Positions 10,401-19,426 of a DNA stretch of 64,000 bases are shown piece after piece. A program made the position numbers and the translations under genes. Below the pieces are notes generated by a model. It did not search any database, was not told where the DNA came from, and worked only from the letters and a program-made list of their open reading frames with translations. Each line of letters starts with the position of its first letter. Positions within the stretch are counted from its first letter, which is position 1. Source of the DNA: Prochlorococcus sp. AG-363-O06 (GTDB lineage: Bacteria > Cyanobacteriota > Cyanobacteriia > PCC-6307 > Cyanobiaceae); NCBI GenBank assembly GCA_003280085.1, contig QCFY01000001.1:164748-228747 (forward strand), given 5' to 3'.

Positions 10401-11129
10401 ATGGACACAAAAGAGGCAATGATTTGGCAAAAAATAAACAATGTCCGCAAGACAAAGCTCAGTCCTGAATGGCTAGGAGAGGCCTACACAAGTAGTGACT
10501 CTTTAAGTCTGCGAATAGCAATAGCTGAGCAACTAGGTTTTTTATCTAAAGAAGGTTGGATCACTCTGAAGCAATTACTTAAGACGCATGGCCTGCAACC
10601 AGAACTAATTCAAGCTGCAGGTGCATGTCATCAGCAAGAAGCCAAAAGCTTTCTACTGCAGACTTTAAAAAAAGAAAATGAAATGAATATAGTCATCCTG
10701 GAAGCATTAGCCTGCTGGGGGGCTTCTATATCAGAAGATCTAATTAAAAGAGTTCTAAGAGAACCAGCGCTAAGATTTCGCCTTGCTGGATTAGAATTGC
10801 TGAAATTCAAAGCTCATCAACTTAATGATTCTGATCTACTATGGCTATCAAAAGAACTCTTAAGTGATATACGGGAACAGGTAGTAATTAAAACTATAAA
10901 GATTCTTCAACGTCGAGATTCTATAGACATTTGCAATTCAATTGGCACAGTAGCCCTGCATGGAACTGACTGTTCAGCAGAGGTTGCGCTAATGGCACTT
11001 GGCTCCATTGGATCAATGAACAGCAAAAAAATACTAAAAGAGCTAGCTAACAAGTTGCCAAAAGGTAGACGGCTAGATCTGACTAAAAAACAAATCCTTC
11101 ATCAAAGTCAATCATCAAGTACTCTTTAA
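10401..11129 (+). CDS. HEAT-like repeat protein, NirB/CpcE-type (tentative)
   Basis: The 242-residue product is built of paired helices resembling HEAT or PBS-lyase repeats, for example LRIAIAEQLGFLS, LIQAAGACHQQEAKSFLLQ and LRFRLAGLELLKF. It has no catalytic motif, membrane segment or signal peptide. In other cyanobacteria a CpcE-like HEAT protein, NirB, is encoded near nirA and affects nitrite reductase expression. That precedent and the location suggest a helper or assembly role for nitrite reductase here. The fold is reasonably supported; the function is inference. A phycobilin lyase role is less likely from context. Confidence 0.6.
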   Translation: MDTKEAMIWQKINNVRKTKLSPEWLGEAYTSSDSLSLRIAIAEQLGFLSKEGWITLKQLLKTHGLQPELIQAAGACHQQEAKSFLLQTLKKENEMNIVILEALACWGASISEDLIKRVLREPALRFRLAGLELLKFKAHQLNDSDLLWLSKELLSDIREQVVIKTIKILQRRDSIDICNSIGTVALHGTDCSAEVALMALGSIGSMNSKKILKELANKLPKGRRLDLTKKQILHQSQSSSTL

Positions 11130-11256
11130 ATCGGTTAAAGAGTTAAAAGATAATCTTAGAGAAAGATTAAGTGACAAAAAAGTGCAAAGGTAAACTTGAG
11201 AAGATCCTTATTTCGCCTTTTGTAGCAAATGATACTTCGGAAAAGGTCTAATCTAA

Positions 11257-12345
11257 ATGACGATAATTTCTATCAATCGCGATCATAAGGTGAGTCAAGG
11301 GAAAGAACTCTTCAAGCAATATCTCCGCAAAGTAGGAAGTGGCGAAAAAACTAGTTGTTCTTTGAGCCGTGAAGAAGCAGCTAATGCACTCAGATTAATA
11401 TTAGAAGCCAAAGCAACTCCGGCACAAATCGGGGCATTTATGATTGCTCACCGCATTAAACGCCCAGAGCCACAAGAACTAGCAGGAATGCTTGATACAT
11501 ACTTAAGCCTTGGTCCCAAAATTAAATCAAATAAAAAGAACCACCTACCTTTAGCCTTTGGCATGCCATTTGATGGAAGAAAACGCACTGCTCCAATATT
11601 TCCATTGACAACGCTTGTACTCCTTAGTGCAAACCAACCAATCTTATTAGTGGGAGGCAAAAGAATGCCAATCAAATTTGGAGTAACTACAGAAGAACTA
11701 TTTAACGAGCTAGGGCTAAAACTTAAAGGCTTATCAATAAAGGAAGTACAGACCGGTTTTGAAAAAAATAATTTTGCTTTTATCTATCAACCGGAACACT
11801 TTCCATTAGGAGATACCTTAATTAATTATCGAGATGAAATAGGAAAACGTCCTCCACTAGCGAGCATGGAGCTTCTTTGGAGTCCACTGAAAGGGGATCA
11901 TATACTGATAAGCGGTTTTGTACATCCTCCAACAGAAGAAAGAGCAAAAAATACTATAAAATTCTTTAAAAATATAAAATTAATATCGGTCAAAGGGCTT
12001 GAGGGCAGTATAGATCTTCCAACTAGCCGTCCATGCATTACTGGAAATATGAGCAATGAAAAATCTAGCCGATTAATTCTTTATCCACGTAAATATCAAT
12101 TGAATGGCAAGGATATTGAGTTCGGGAATCTGAATGAATGGCGCAAGAATGCTTTTGATGCTCTCAACAACAAAGGTCCATTTCTTCAGCCCTTAATATG
12201 GAACGCAGGAGTTTATCTATGGTTTTCTAAGAATGCAATTAGTCTTCAAGAAGGATTAGATAAGGCGAAGATATATATTCGTGAAGGTTTAGCGAAGAAA
12301 AAGCTTGAAGAATTGATAAGTTGGAGATGCCAATACAATAGTTAA
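11257..12345 (+). CDS. TrpD2-like anthranilate phosphoribosyltransferase-family protein
   Basis: This 362-residue protein has the helical N-terminal domain of the TrpD/thymidine phosphorylase superfamily (EEAANALRLILEAKATPAQIGAFMIAHRIK) and the glycosyltransferase C-terminal domain. The canonical GTGGD phosphate loop of true TrpD is replaced by FGMPFDGR, and the KHGN-type motif by GGKRMPIKFG. These changes mark the TrpD2 group, which is not involved in tryptophan synthesis and has been linked to nucleic-acid binding. It lies about 130 bases after the HEAT-like gene. Its role is unknown. Confidence 0.75.
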   Translation: MTIISINRDHKVSQGKELFKQYLRKVGSGEKTSCSLSREEAANALRLILEAKATPAQIGAFMIAHRIKRPEPQELAGMLDTYLSLGPKIKSNKKNHLPLAFGMPFDGRKRTAPIFPLTTLVLLSANQPILLVGGKRMPIKFGVTTEELFNELGLKLKGLSIKEVQTGFEKNNFAFIYQPEHFPLGDTLINYRDEIGKRPPLASMELLWSPLKGDHILISGFVHPPTEERAKNTIKFFKNIKLISVKGLEGSIDLPTSRPCITGNMSNEKSSRLILYPRKYQLNGKDIEFGNLNEWRKNAFDALNNKGPFLQPLIWNAGVYLWFSKNAISLQEGLDKAKIYIREGLAKKKLEELISWRCQYNS

Positions 12346-12824
12346 TCACTAGAAAGTTTTTTCTTCATTAAGTAGCGTGTAAATCTTACACCACCTATTT
12401 CTATAGTTTCAGGCCGTATATAAATCCATCCATTCTTAAGTAGCAAAGCAAAGCTAAATGAACTTGCTTCTGTAAACAAATAAGCTTGTCGTTCTTTGAA
12501 TGCATCAAATTCAATTTGAGATAACAACAAAGATCCATGCCCTAACCGACTGGCACTACCTCGACAATAAAGCAAAGCCAACCGATTAGGAGGATACCTA
12601 ACAGCAAACGCCATGGGCAACTCATTATCTAAACTCACCCATCCCATACCTTCCCGAAGAGGTCGGTCAAGAACTCCTGGCAACCAAGCTAATGCTGACC
12701 ATGCCCTAATTTGTTCTATGGAATAACAAACATTTCCTTGCGACTCCACAGCATCTGCATAAATGTCTCTAGCATCCCAATGGTCAGATTCTCGAAGTGG
12801 CTTTAAAGAACGTCTATTAGTCAT
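12342..12824 (-). CDS. GNAT-family acetyltransferase (putative)
   Basis: A 160-residue protein resembling small GNAT N-acetyltransferases of marine picocyanobacteria. It has a plausible acetyl-CoA fold: a beta strand ALLYCRGSASRLGHGSLLLSQIE with a glycine-containing loop, then an alpha-beta tail ending ENGW-like LLKNGWIYIRP. The consensus Q/RxxGxG/A loop is degenerate, so activity is uncertain. The stop overlaps the end of the TrpD2-like gene by four bases. The substrate cannot be inferred. Confidence 0.6.
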   Translation of the reverse strand: MTNRRSLKPLRESDHWDARDIYADAVESQGNVCYSIEQIRAWSALAWLPGVLDRPLREGMGWVSLDNELPMAFAVRYPPNRLALLYCRGSASRLGHGSLLLSQIEFDAFKERQAYLFTEASSFSFALLLKNGWIYIRPETIEIGGVRFTRYLMKKKLSSD

Positions 12825-12876
12825 TTACCTTGAATCTCCACAATATATATAAGTCAATTTGAGGAAAATCAGCACA

Positions 12877-14139
12877 ATGGAACAAACAACCTCAGGACAC
12901 AAAACCAAGAGTTCAACACTTATAAGTGCATTTATTACTCTATTAAATGATCGTCTAGGAGAAACTATAGTTTTCCCATTGCTGCCTTTCTTGCTGGAAC
13001 AATTTACAAAAAGTGGTAGCACTCTTGGGCTACTAGCAGGAACATATGCAATTTCACAATTTACTGTAGCGCCCTTAATTGGTGCTCTTAGTGATCGCTA
13101 TGGACGGAAGCCAGTGATAATCACTTGTGTGTTTGGATCAGTCATCGGATTATCCCTATTTGCATTAACGGTTAGTTTAGATTGGACACAATGGCTACCT
13201 GCATGGGCAGCCAGTCTTCCGTTGTTATTACTCTTCCTCGCAAGGATAATTGATGGTGCTAGCGGAGGAACAGCTGCTACTGCTACTGCAATTCTTGCAG
13301 ATATATCAACCCCAGCGAATCGGGCTAAAACATTTGGCTTGATCGGTGTGGCATTTGGACTGGGCTTTGTTCTAGGTCCTGGATTAGGAACAACACTAGC
13401 CAAATTCAGCGTTACATTGCCTGTTTGGGCTGCAACCGTATTTGCACTAATAAACCTTGCTTTAGTCGTGTGGATCTTACCCGAAACCCTACCAAAATCA
13501 TTACGTAATTCTTTACCCAGAAAAAGAGATCTAAATCCTGTAAATCAACTTCGATTGGTTTTTAGTAACCCGCATACAAGAAAACTTTGTCTGGCCTTTT
13601 TTATATTCTTCATGGCATTTAATGGATTTACAGCAATTTTAGTACTGTACCTAAAAGAAGCCTTTGATTGGGGTCCTCAACTATCTAGTCAAGCCTTCAT
13701 AGTTGTTGGCTTAATCGCAATGTTTGTTCAAGGAATATTAATTGGTCCATTAGTGATTCGCTTTGGCGAATCACGACTAACTCGTAATGGAATTGGATTT
13801 GTCATTACTGGTTGCCTGCTTTTAATAATTGCAAATAAACAGAATTCAATTCCTATGGTATTTAGCTCAGTAACTTTTTTAGCTATAGGCACTGGCTTAG
13901 TAACTCCATGTTTAAGAGCATTAATTTCCAAACGCCTTGACTCCTCAGGTCAAGGTACAGTTTTAGGAAGCCTTCAAGGCCTGCAAAGCTTAGGAACCTT
14001 TATAGGAGCAGCAGCCGCTGGACTAACCTATGATTTTTTCGGCCAAAAAAGTCCTTTTTTGCTAACGGGAGTATGCTTGATATTTGTCATCACACTACTT
14101 AATAGCAGTCGATCAATAGTGGAAAGAAAAACATCCTAA
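12877..14139 (+). CDS. MFS transporter, TetA-like drug/metabolite exporter family
   Basis: A 420-residue major facilitator with about twelve hydrophobic segments. The loop 2-3 signature GALSDRYGRKPVI and the motif C-like segment GVAFGLGFVLGPGLGTTLA place it with drug:proton antiporters of the TetA type. I chose ATG at 12877, preceded by TTGAGGAAAA; a TTG at 12859 would add six residues and remove that ribosome site. The substrate cannot be predicted. Marine picocyanobacteria commonly have such exporters, so resistance to a specific drug should not be inferred. Confidence 0.88.
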   Translation: MEQTTSGHKTKSSTLISAFITLLNDRLGETIVFPLLPFLLEQFTKSGSTLGLLAGTYAISQFTVAPLIGALSDRYGRKPVIITCVFGSVIGLSLFALTVSLDWTQWLPAWAASLPLLLLFLARIIDGASGGTAATATAILADISTPANRAKTFGLIGVAFGLGFVLGPGLGTTLAKFSVTLPVWAATVFALINLALVVWILPETLPKSLRNSLPRKRDLNPVNQLRLVFSNPHTRKLCLAFFIFFMAFNGFTAILVLYLKEAFDWGPQLSSQAFIVVGLIAMFVQGILIGPLVIRFGESRLTRNGIGFVITGCLLLIIANKQNSIPMVFSSVTFLAIGTGLVTPCLRALISKRLDSSGQGTVLGSLQGLQSLGTFIGAAAAGLTYDFFGQKSPFLLTGVCLIFVITLLNSSRSIVERKTS

Positions 14140-14211
14140 TTTCCACAATTCAAAACTTAACCCTATTTGCAAACTAGCAAATAGGCATCGCACTTTACTT
14201 ATTGTAGGTAA

Positions 14212-16341
14212 ATGTCGAAAGAAGTCACAGAAAAGAGCCTTTACATCAATCGGGAACTCAGTTGGATTAATTTCAATGAAAGAGTGCTGAATCAAGCCCT
14301 AGATACTAGGGTTCCACTAATTGAACAAGCAAAATTTAGTGCTATTTTTAGCAACAATCTTGATGAATTCTTCATGGTTAGAGTAGCTTCACTAAAATCA
14401 CAAATAGAAGCAGGAATAAGTAAAAAAAGCGAAGATGGACTCACTCCTAAAGAGCAAATAGTCGCAATAAGAGAAAAGCTATTACCTCTTCTTGAAAAAC
14501 AACAAAATCATTATCTCAACTATTTAAAAAAGGAGCTAAAAAAAACAAATGTACATCTTCTCAAGTATGGGGAGCTAAATAAGCGTCAGAAAGTATGGGT
14601 CAAGAATTACTTTAAGACTGCGATTTTCCCTGTCCTAACTCCTTTAGCAGTTGATCCTGCACATCCCTTCCCATTCGTTAGCAATTTAAGCTTAAATATT
14701 GCAGCAATTATTAAAGATCCAGACAACAAAAAGAATCAATTTGCAAGAGTAAAAGTGCCGCAAAAAACCATAGATAGATTCATACAAATACCACAAGACT
14801 TATCTAACGAGCTAAACGAGCCTATATTTACTGGAGTAGCCATAGAAGAGGTTGTTGGATTTAACTTGGAATTGCTTTTCCCAGGGATGGAAATAGAAGA
14901 ACATTATTACTTCCGTGTTACAAGAGATGCAGATCTAGAGCTTAGAGATATTGAAGCTGATGACCTAATGAGCGCTCTTGAAGAAGGTTTAAGAAAACGT
15001 CGAATGGGAGGTGAAGTGGTAAGGCTTGAAGTCTCTGATCAAATGCCTGAAGACATAATTAATTTATTACTGGAAGGTATGGATATACAAGAAAAGGATT
15101 TATATAAAATTAAAGGGTTATTAGGTTTGGATGAATTAATCAATCTATCTAGAATTCCTTTAGAAAACCTAAAATATCCTGCCCACCAAGGGGTTACCCA
15201 TCCTGACCTTAAAGGTCTACAATTAAGCCCTGAGGAAGGTCAATCATCAAAGCCTGGTGAACATAAAAGCATTTTCTCGATTATTAAACGCAAAGATTTA
15301 TTAGTTCATCATCCTTATGATCTATTTTCAACATCTATAGAAGAATTTATAAATCAAGCCGCTGCAGATAAACGTGTTATGGGTATCAAAATGACTCTTT
15401 ATAGAACATCAAGAGATTCACCAATCATAGCGGCACTAATACGTGCAGCAGAAAATGGGAAGCAGGTAATGGCACTTGTAGAGCTAAAGGCACGCTTTGA
15501 CGAGGACAATAATATCCAATGGGCTAAACAATTAGAGAATGCTGGAGTACATGTAGTTTATGGTGTTTTAGGACTTAAAACACATACAAAAATAGCTTTA
15601 ATAGTAAGAAAAGAAAAATCAAGGCTAAGGAGTTATTTTCATATTGGAACTGGCAATTATAATTCCAAGACTTCAAAGGTATACACCGATTTAGGTTTAT
15701 TATCTTCAGATCCAGAGCTAGGAAAAGACCTAATAGAACTATTTAATTATCTAACAGGCTGTTCAAAACCACAAGTATTTAGAAAATTACTCGTAGCACC
15801 CGTCACATTAAGATCTGGAATAGAATTGCTCATAAGCAGAGAGATTAAACATGCGAAAAATGGAAATGCAGGGCATATACGAGCAAAAATGAATTCTTTG
15901 GTTGATCCAAAGATTGTGAAACTTCTCTACGAAGCATCAGAAGCAGGAGTCAAAACTGAATTAATCGTAAGAGGTATGTGTTGCCTTTACCCAGGACGCA
16001 AAAAAATCAGTGAAAACATTAGAGTAGTCAGCATTATTGGGAGATTTTTAGAGCACTCAAGAATCTTCTGGTTTAAAAATAATGATCAACCAGAAGTATA
16101 TATCGGGAGTGCAGATTGGATGAGACGCAACTTAGACCGGCGAATAGAAGCAGTTACTCCAGTAAGTGATCCAGCCTTAAGAAGACAATTAGAAGATCTA
16201 TTAGATGTCTATTTCTCTGACAACCGTAGTGCATGGGAGATGAAAAGCGATGGGAGTTTTCAGCAACTGCAGCCAAAAGATGAGGTAAGGTGCTCCCAAA
16301 ATCAATTAATTAATATCTGGAATAAAAGGGCTCAAAATTAA
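14212..16341 (+). CDS. ppk: Polyphosphate kinase
   Basis: PPK1 reversibly polymerises the terminal phosphate of ATP into polyphosphate. The 709 residues fit the family, with N, H, C1 and C2 domains. The N-terminal block YINRELSWINFNERVL is characteristic. The autophosphorylated histidine is in YFHIGTGNYN (His477), and a second conserved histidine is in RFLEHSRIFWF (His615). It has its own 72-base upstream gap and is separated by 187 bases from the downstream sigma factor gene. In phosphorus-poor ocean water it would serve phosphate storage. Confidence 0.97.
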   Translation: MSKEVTEKSLYINRELSWINFNERVLNQALDTRVPLIEQAKFSAIFSNNLDEFFMVRVASLKSQIEAGISKKSEDGLTPKEQIVAIREKLLPLLEKQQNHYLNYLKKELKKTNVHLLKYGELNKRQKVWVKNYFKTAIFPVLTPLAVDPAHPFPFVSNLSLNIAAIIKDPDNKKNQFARVKVPQKTIDRFIQIPQDLSNELNEPIFTGVAIEEVVGFNLELLFPGMEIEEHYYFRVTRDADLELRDIEADDLMSALEEGLRKRRMGGEVVRLEVSDQMPEDIINLLLEGMDIQEKDLYKIKGLLGLDELINLSRIPLENLKYPAHQGVTHPDLKGLQLSPEEGQSSKPGEHKSIFSIIKRKDLLVHHPYDLFSTSIEEFINQAAADKRVMGIKMTLYRTSRDSPIIAALIRAAENGKQVMALVELKARFDEDNNIQWAKQLENAGVHVVYGVLGLKTHTKIALIVRKEKSRLRSYFHIGTGNYNSKTSKVYTDLGLLSSDPELGKDLIELFNYLTGCSKPQVFRKLLVAPVTLRSGIELLISREIKHAKNGNAGHIRAKMNSLVDPKIVKLLYEASEAGVKTELIVRGMCCLYPGRKKISENIRVVSIIGRFLEHSRIFWFKNNDQPEVYIGSADWMRRNLDRRIEAVTPVSDPALRRQLEDLLDVYFSDNRSAWEMKSDGSFQQLQPKDEVRCSQNQLINIWNKRAQN

Positions 16342-16517
16342 ACAAGTCTCTAATTAAAGTCTGATTAAGCCCATCCAAATTCCACTCAAGTCCTTTAGGT
16401 ATTTTAACTTTAGAAATAATAGAAAATTTGAGAATTGCGATGAGTTACGGAAAAATTTCAGTTTTTCTACCAACTTAATTGATTTAAAAGTGCTAAATTC
16501 CGGCCAAATCTAACTTT

Positions 16518-16523
16518 AGGAGG
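16518..16523 (+). promoter_or_regulatory. Ribosome binding site deciding the sigma factor start
   Basis: A full AGGAGG lies eight bases before ATG at 16532 and only five before an in-frame GTG at 16529. The spacing favours the ATG. Strong Shine-Dalgarno sites like this are uncommon in the window. Confidence 0.7.
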
Positions 16524-16531
16524 ACAGGGTG

Positions 16532-17557
16532 ATGGGGATCCCTCTGAAATCTGGGGAGACTAGCTGTAATGAACAGCCAGATCCATCAGTGTTGTCATCA
16601 AAATCAAAACGTCGATCTGAGAGCAGCAATAAAAAAGGTAATGGCTCACGTGCACAACATCGCCAAGCTGGCCGATTAGGCACTGATGCGATTGGCTTCT
16701 ATCTCAGTAGTATTGGCAGGATTCCACTACTAACTCCAGCTGAAGAGATTGAATTGGCTCATCACGTTCAGACAATGAAGAAATTGATGGAGCTCTCAGC
16801 AGAAGAACGTACTCCTCGCCAAAAGCATCAAATACGTATGGGTAAACGCGCTCGTGATCGAATGATGGCAGCAAATTTACGACTTGTTGTGAGTGTTGCT
16901 AAAAAATACCAAAATCAAGGCCTAGAGCTTCTCGATCTTGTACAAGAAGGAGCAATAGGTCTCGAACGAGCCGTAGATAAATTTGATCCTGCTATGGGAT
17001 ATAAATTCTCTACTTATGCCTACTGGTGGATCAGACAAGGTATGACTAGAGCAATCGATAATAGTGCTCGCACTATTCGTTTGCCAATTCATATCAGTGA
17101 GAAGCTTTCTAAAATGCGTCGAATTTCAAGAGAGCTCTCTCATAGATTTGGACGTCAACCAAATCGCCTAGAACTGGCAAATGCAATGGGCATTGAACCA
17201 AGTGATCTGGAAGATCTCGTCGGTCAAAGTGCTCCATGTGCTTCTCTAGATGCACATGCCAGGGGTGAAGAAGATAGAAGCACACTAGGAGAGTTGATTC
17301 CAGATCCCAACTGTGGAGAGCCGATGGAAGGCATGGATCGAAGCATCCAAAAAGAACACTTAGGTGGCTGGCTTTCTCAACTTAACGAAAGAGAGCAAAA
17401 AATACTTAGATTAAGGTTTGGACTTGATGGAGAAGAACCATTGACTCTTGCTGAGATAGGTCGACAAATTAATGTTTCGAGGGAGCGAGTTAGGCAGCTT
17501 GAAGCAAAAGCAATCTTAAAGTTGAGAGTCATGACAACTCATCAACAAGCAGCCTGA
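16532..17557 (+). CDS. RNA polymerase sigma-70 factor, group 2 type
   Basis: A 341-residue sigma factor of the RpoD/SigA superfamily with regions 1.2 (DAIGFYLSSIGRIPLLT), 2 (RLVVSVAKKYQNQGLELLDLVQEG through YKFSTYAYWWIRQ), 3 and 4 (helix-turn-helix LTLAEIGRQINVSRERVRQLE). It lacks the long acidic region 1.1 and non-conserved insert of large primary sigma factors. It is therefore more likely one of the several non-essential group 2 factors of cyanobacteria than the primary SigA, although that choice is inference. The N-terminal 50 residues are polar and Ser/Lys-rich. Confidence 0.9.
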   Translation: MGIPLKSGETSCNEQPDPSVLSSKSKRRSESSNKKGNGSRAQHRQAGRLGTDAIGFYLSSIGRIPLLTPAEEIELAHHVQTMKKLMELSAEERTPRQKHQIRMGKRARDRMMAANLRLVVSVAKKYQNQGLELLDLVQEGAIGLERAVDKFDPAMGYKFSTYAYWWIRQGMTRAIDNSARTIRLPIHISEKLSKMRRISRELSHRFGRQPNRLELANAMGIEPSDLEDLVGQSAPCASLDAHARGEEDRSTLGELIPDPNCGEPMEGMDRSIQKEHLGGWLSQLNEREQKILRLRFGLDGEEPLTLAEIGRQINVSRERVRQLEAKAILKLRVMTTHQQAA

Positions 17558-17564
17558 TAATAGA

Positions 17565-18218
17565 TTGATAAATATCTACCATTTATTAACTATTTTAAGT
17601 TGGATAATTGTAATCATCTCGATATCTGTTTTATGTAGAAAATATTTACCCTCTCAAAAAGAGTTAAGTCGCAAAGTCGTACATATAGGGATAGGCCCAG
17701 TAATTGTCTTAGCTTGGTGGTTTAATATATCTTCAACAATAGCCATTATCACATCATTGACTATAACTATAGGTCTGATATTGAACTACAAAGTCAAAAT
17801 GTTACCTGCTTTAGAGGATATTCCTCGTAAAAGCTTTGGCACAATTGCATATGGGGTAAGCATTACATTGCTTTTAATTCTTTTTTGGCCTGAAAATGCA
17901 AATGCAGTAAGCGCAGGCATATTAGTTATGGCGTTTGGAGATGGACTAGCAGGTTTAATTGGACCTCAAATAAAATCCCCATCATGGAAAATATTTAATC
18001 AACGAAAATCAATTGCAGGGACAGCAACTATGGCCATGACTTCAATAATAGTTCTAATATTAATCAATGCATTGAGCTATTCATCACTTCAACCAGTAAG
18101 AATATTCGTAATTTCTATTATGGCAGTGGCTCTAGAACAAATCAGTCTCTGGGGAATAGATAATTTAACAGTACCTATATCCGTAGCATATGGCTCTATT
18201 TGGATGCTAAATCAATAA
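17565..18218 (+). CDS. Phytol kinase-like membrane protein (CTP-transferase/dolichol kinase family)
   Basis: A 217-residue polytopic membrane protein with about six hydrophobic segments. The conserved RKVVHIGIGP near residue 35, DIPRKSFGT near 86 and MAFGDGLAGLIG near 126 match the cyanobacterial and plant phytol kinase (VTE5) branch of the phosphatidate cytidylyltransferase/dolichol kinase family. These enzymes phosphorylate phytol released from chlorophyll, for tocopherol or chlorophyll re-synthesis. The only usable initiation codon near the conserved start is TTG. It follows the sigma factor gene by seven bases and may be co-transcribed with it. Confidence 0.75.
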   Translation: MINIYHLLTILSWIIVIISISVLCRKYLPSQKELSRKVVHIGIGPVIVLAWWFNISSTIAIITSLTITIGLILNYKVKMLPALEDIPRKSFGTIAYGVSITLLLILFWPENANAVSAGILVMAFGDGLAGLIGPQIKSPSWKIFNQRKSIAGTATMAMTSIIVLILINALSYSSLQPVRIFVISIMAVALEQISLWGIDNLTVPISVAYGSIWMLNQ

Positions 18219-18233
18219 GTCTAAAGGGTTCAT

Positions 18234-19280
18234 TCAAGAAGCCACTACTTTTGCCAATTGTTCAAGAAGTTTTTCCGTAGTAAGCATATCTATGCACGCA
18301 TCAGTAATACTTTGCCCATAAACAAGATCAGAAGGGTCCGAAGATAATTTTTGATTACCCTCTACAAGATGACTCTCAAGCATCACACCCATCAAATTTT
18401 TAGATCCTTGATGAATCTGAGTCGTGATTTCATGAAGCACATGAGCCTGACGTCGAAAATCCTTATTGGAATTCCCATGACTACAGTCAACCATTAAACG
18501 TGCAGAAAGCCCTGCCTGTGTTAACTCTTCAGCAACCTGGTCAATAGCTTCAACATGGTAATTAGATCCACGCTTCCCTCCTCTTAAAACCAAATGACCA
18601 TCAGGATTACCAGTCGTACTGACAATTGAAGCATTCCCATTTGAATTAATGCCAAGAAAATGATGTGGGCGTGAAGCAGCTTCCATGGCATTTATTGCAA
18701 TAGTTGCAGTGCCGTCTGTACCATTTTTATATCCAATTGGCATAGACAAGCCTGAGGCCATTTCACGATGAGTTTGGCTTTCAGTAGTTCTTGCACCAAT
18801 AGCAGTCCAACTAATTAAATCCGCAATATATTGAGGAACAACTGGATCTAGTAATTCTGTGGCAGCAGGCATACCTTCTCTTGCAAGATCTAATAGTAAA
18901 GATCTTGCAAGTCTTAAGCCTGTATTGATGTCATAAGAACCATCTAAATGGGGATCGTTAATCAAACCTTTCCATCCAACTGTTGTTCTTGGCTTCTCAA
19001 AATAAACTCGCATCACCACCTCTAACTCAGAGGCATAACGCTTCCGTAAAGGCTTTAGCTTGCTTGCATACTCTTTAGCAGCATTAATATCATGAACTGA
19101 ACAGGGTCCAACAATCACTAATAGCCGAGAATCCTGTCCTCTTAGAATGGATTGAATATTTTTTCTTGTAACAGCAACAGTTTGAGCGGATTTAGCATCT
19201 ATAGGCAGATCACTATGCAAGAGAGCTGGTGGAACCAGTGGTCGGGTCTCCACCACATGCAAATCGGAAGTGGTGGTCAT
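18234..19280 (-). CDS. aroF: 3-deoxy-7-phosphoheptulonate (DAHP) synthase, type I
   Basis: DAHP synthase condenses phosphoenolpyruvate and erythrose 4-phosphate, the first step of the shikimate pathway. Family blocks are visible: VGPCSVHD, EVVMRVYFEKPRTTVGWKGLINDP, GARTTESQTHREMASGLS, GFKNGTDG-like IGYKNGTDG, and VDCSHGNS. The length matches AroF/AroG/AroH-type enzymes, which are feedback inhibited by aromatic amino acids; which one cannot be told. ATG at 19280 gives MTTTSDLHVVETRP. An in-frame ATG five codons upstream is possible, and the AGGAG between them is only two bases from the chosen start, so the start is uncertain. Confidence 0.93.
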   Translation of the reverse strand: MTTTSDLHVVETRPLVPPALLHSDLPIDAKSAQTVAVTRKNIQSILRGQDSRLLVIVGPCSVHDINAAKEYASKLKPLRKRYASELEVVMRVYFEKPRTTVGWKGLINDPHLDGSYDINTGLRLARSLLLDLAREGMPAATELLDPVVPQYIADLISWTAIGARTTESQTHREMASGLSMPIGYKNGTDGTATIAINAMEAASRPHHFLGINSNGNASIVSTTGNPDGHLVLRGGKRGSNYHVEAIDQVAEELTQAGLSARLMVDCSHGNSNKDFRRQAHVLHEITTQIHQGSKNLMGVMLESHLVEGNQKLSSDPSDLVYGQSITDACIDMLTTEKLLEQLAKVVAS

Positions 19281-19412
19281 TTCTCCTTTTTTCATATCTA
19301 TTAGGCTAAATAAATTCGAGCAGATTTACATTGCTGAATTGGATTTCAGCATGTATCTCACCCTCAATCATGGGAAGGTAGGAAGGAAGAACGAGAATTT
19401 TCCAAATTCATC

Positions 19413-19418
19413 AAGGAG
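19413..19418 (+). promoter_or_regulatory. Ribosome binding site deciding the acnB start
   Basis: AAGGAG lies eight bases before ATG at 19427 but only two before an in-frame TTG at 19421, so the ATG is the likelier start. Confidence 0.65.
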
Positions 19419-19426
19419 TCTTGAGA

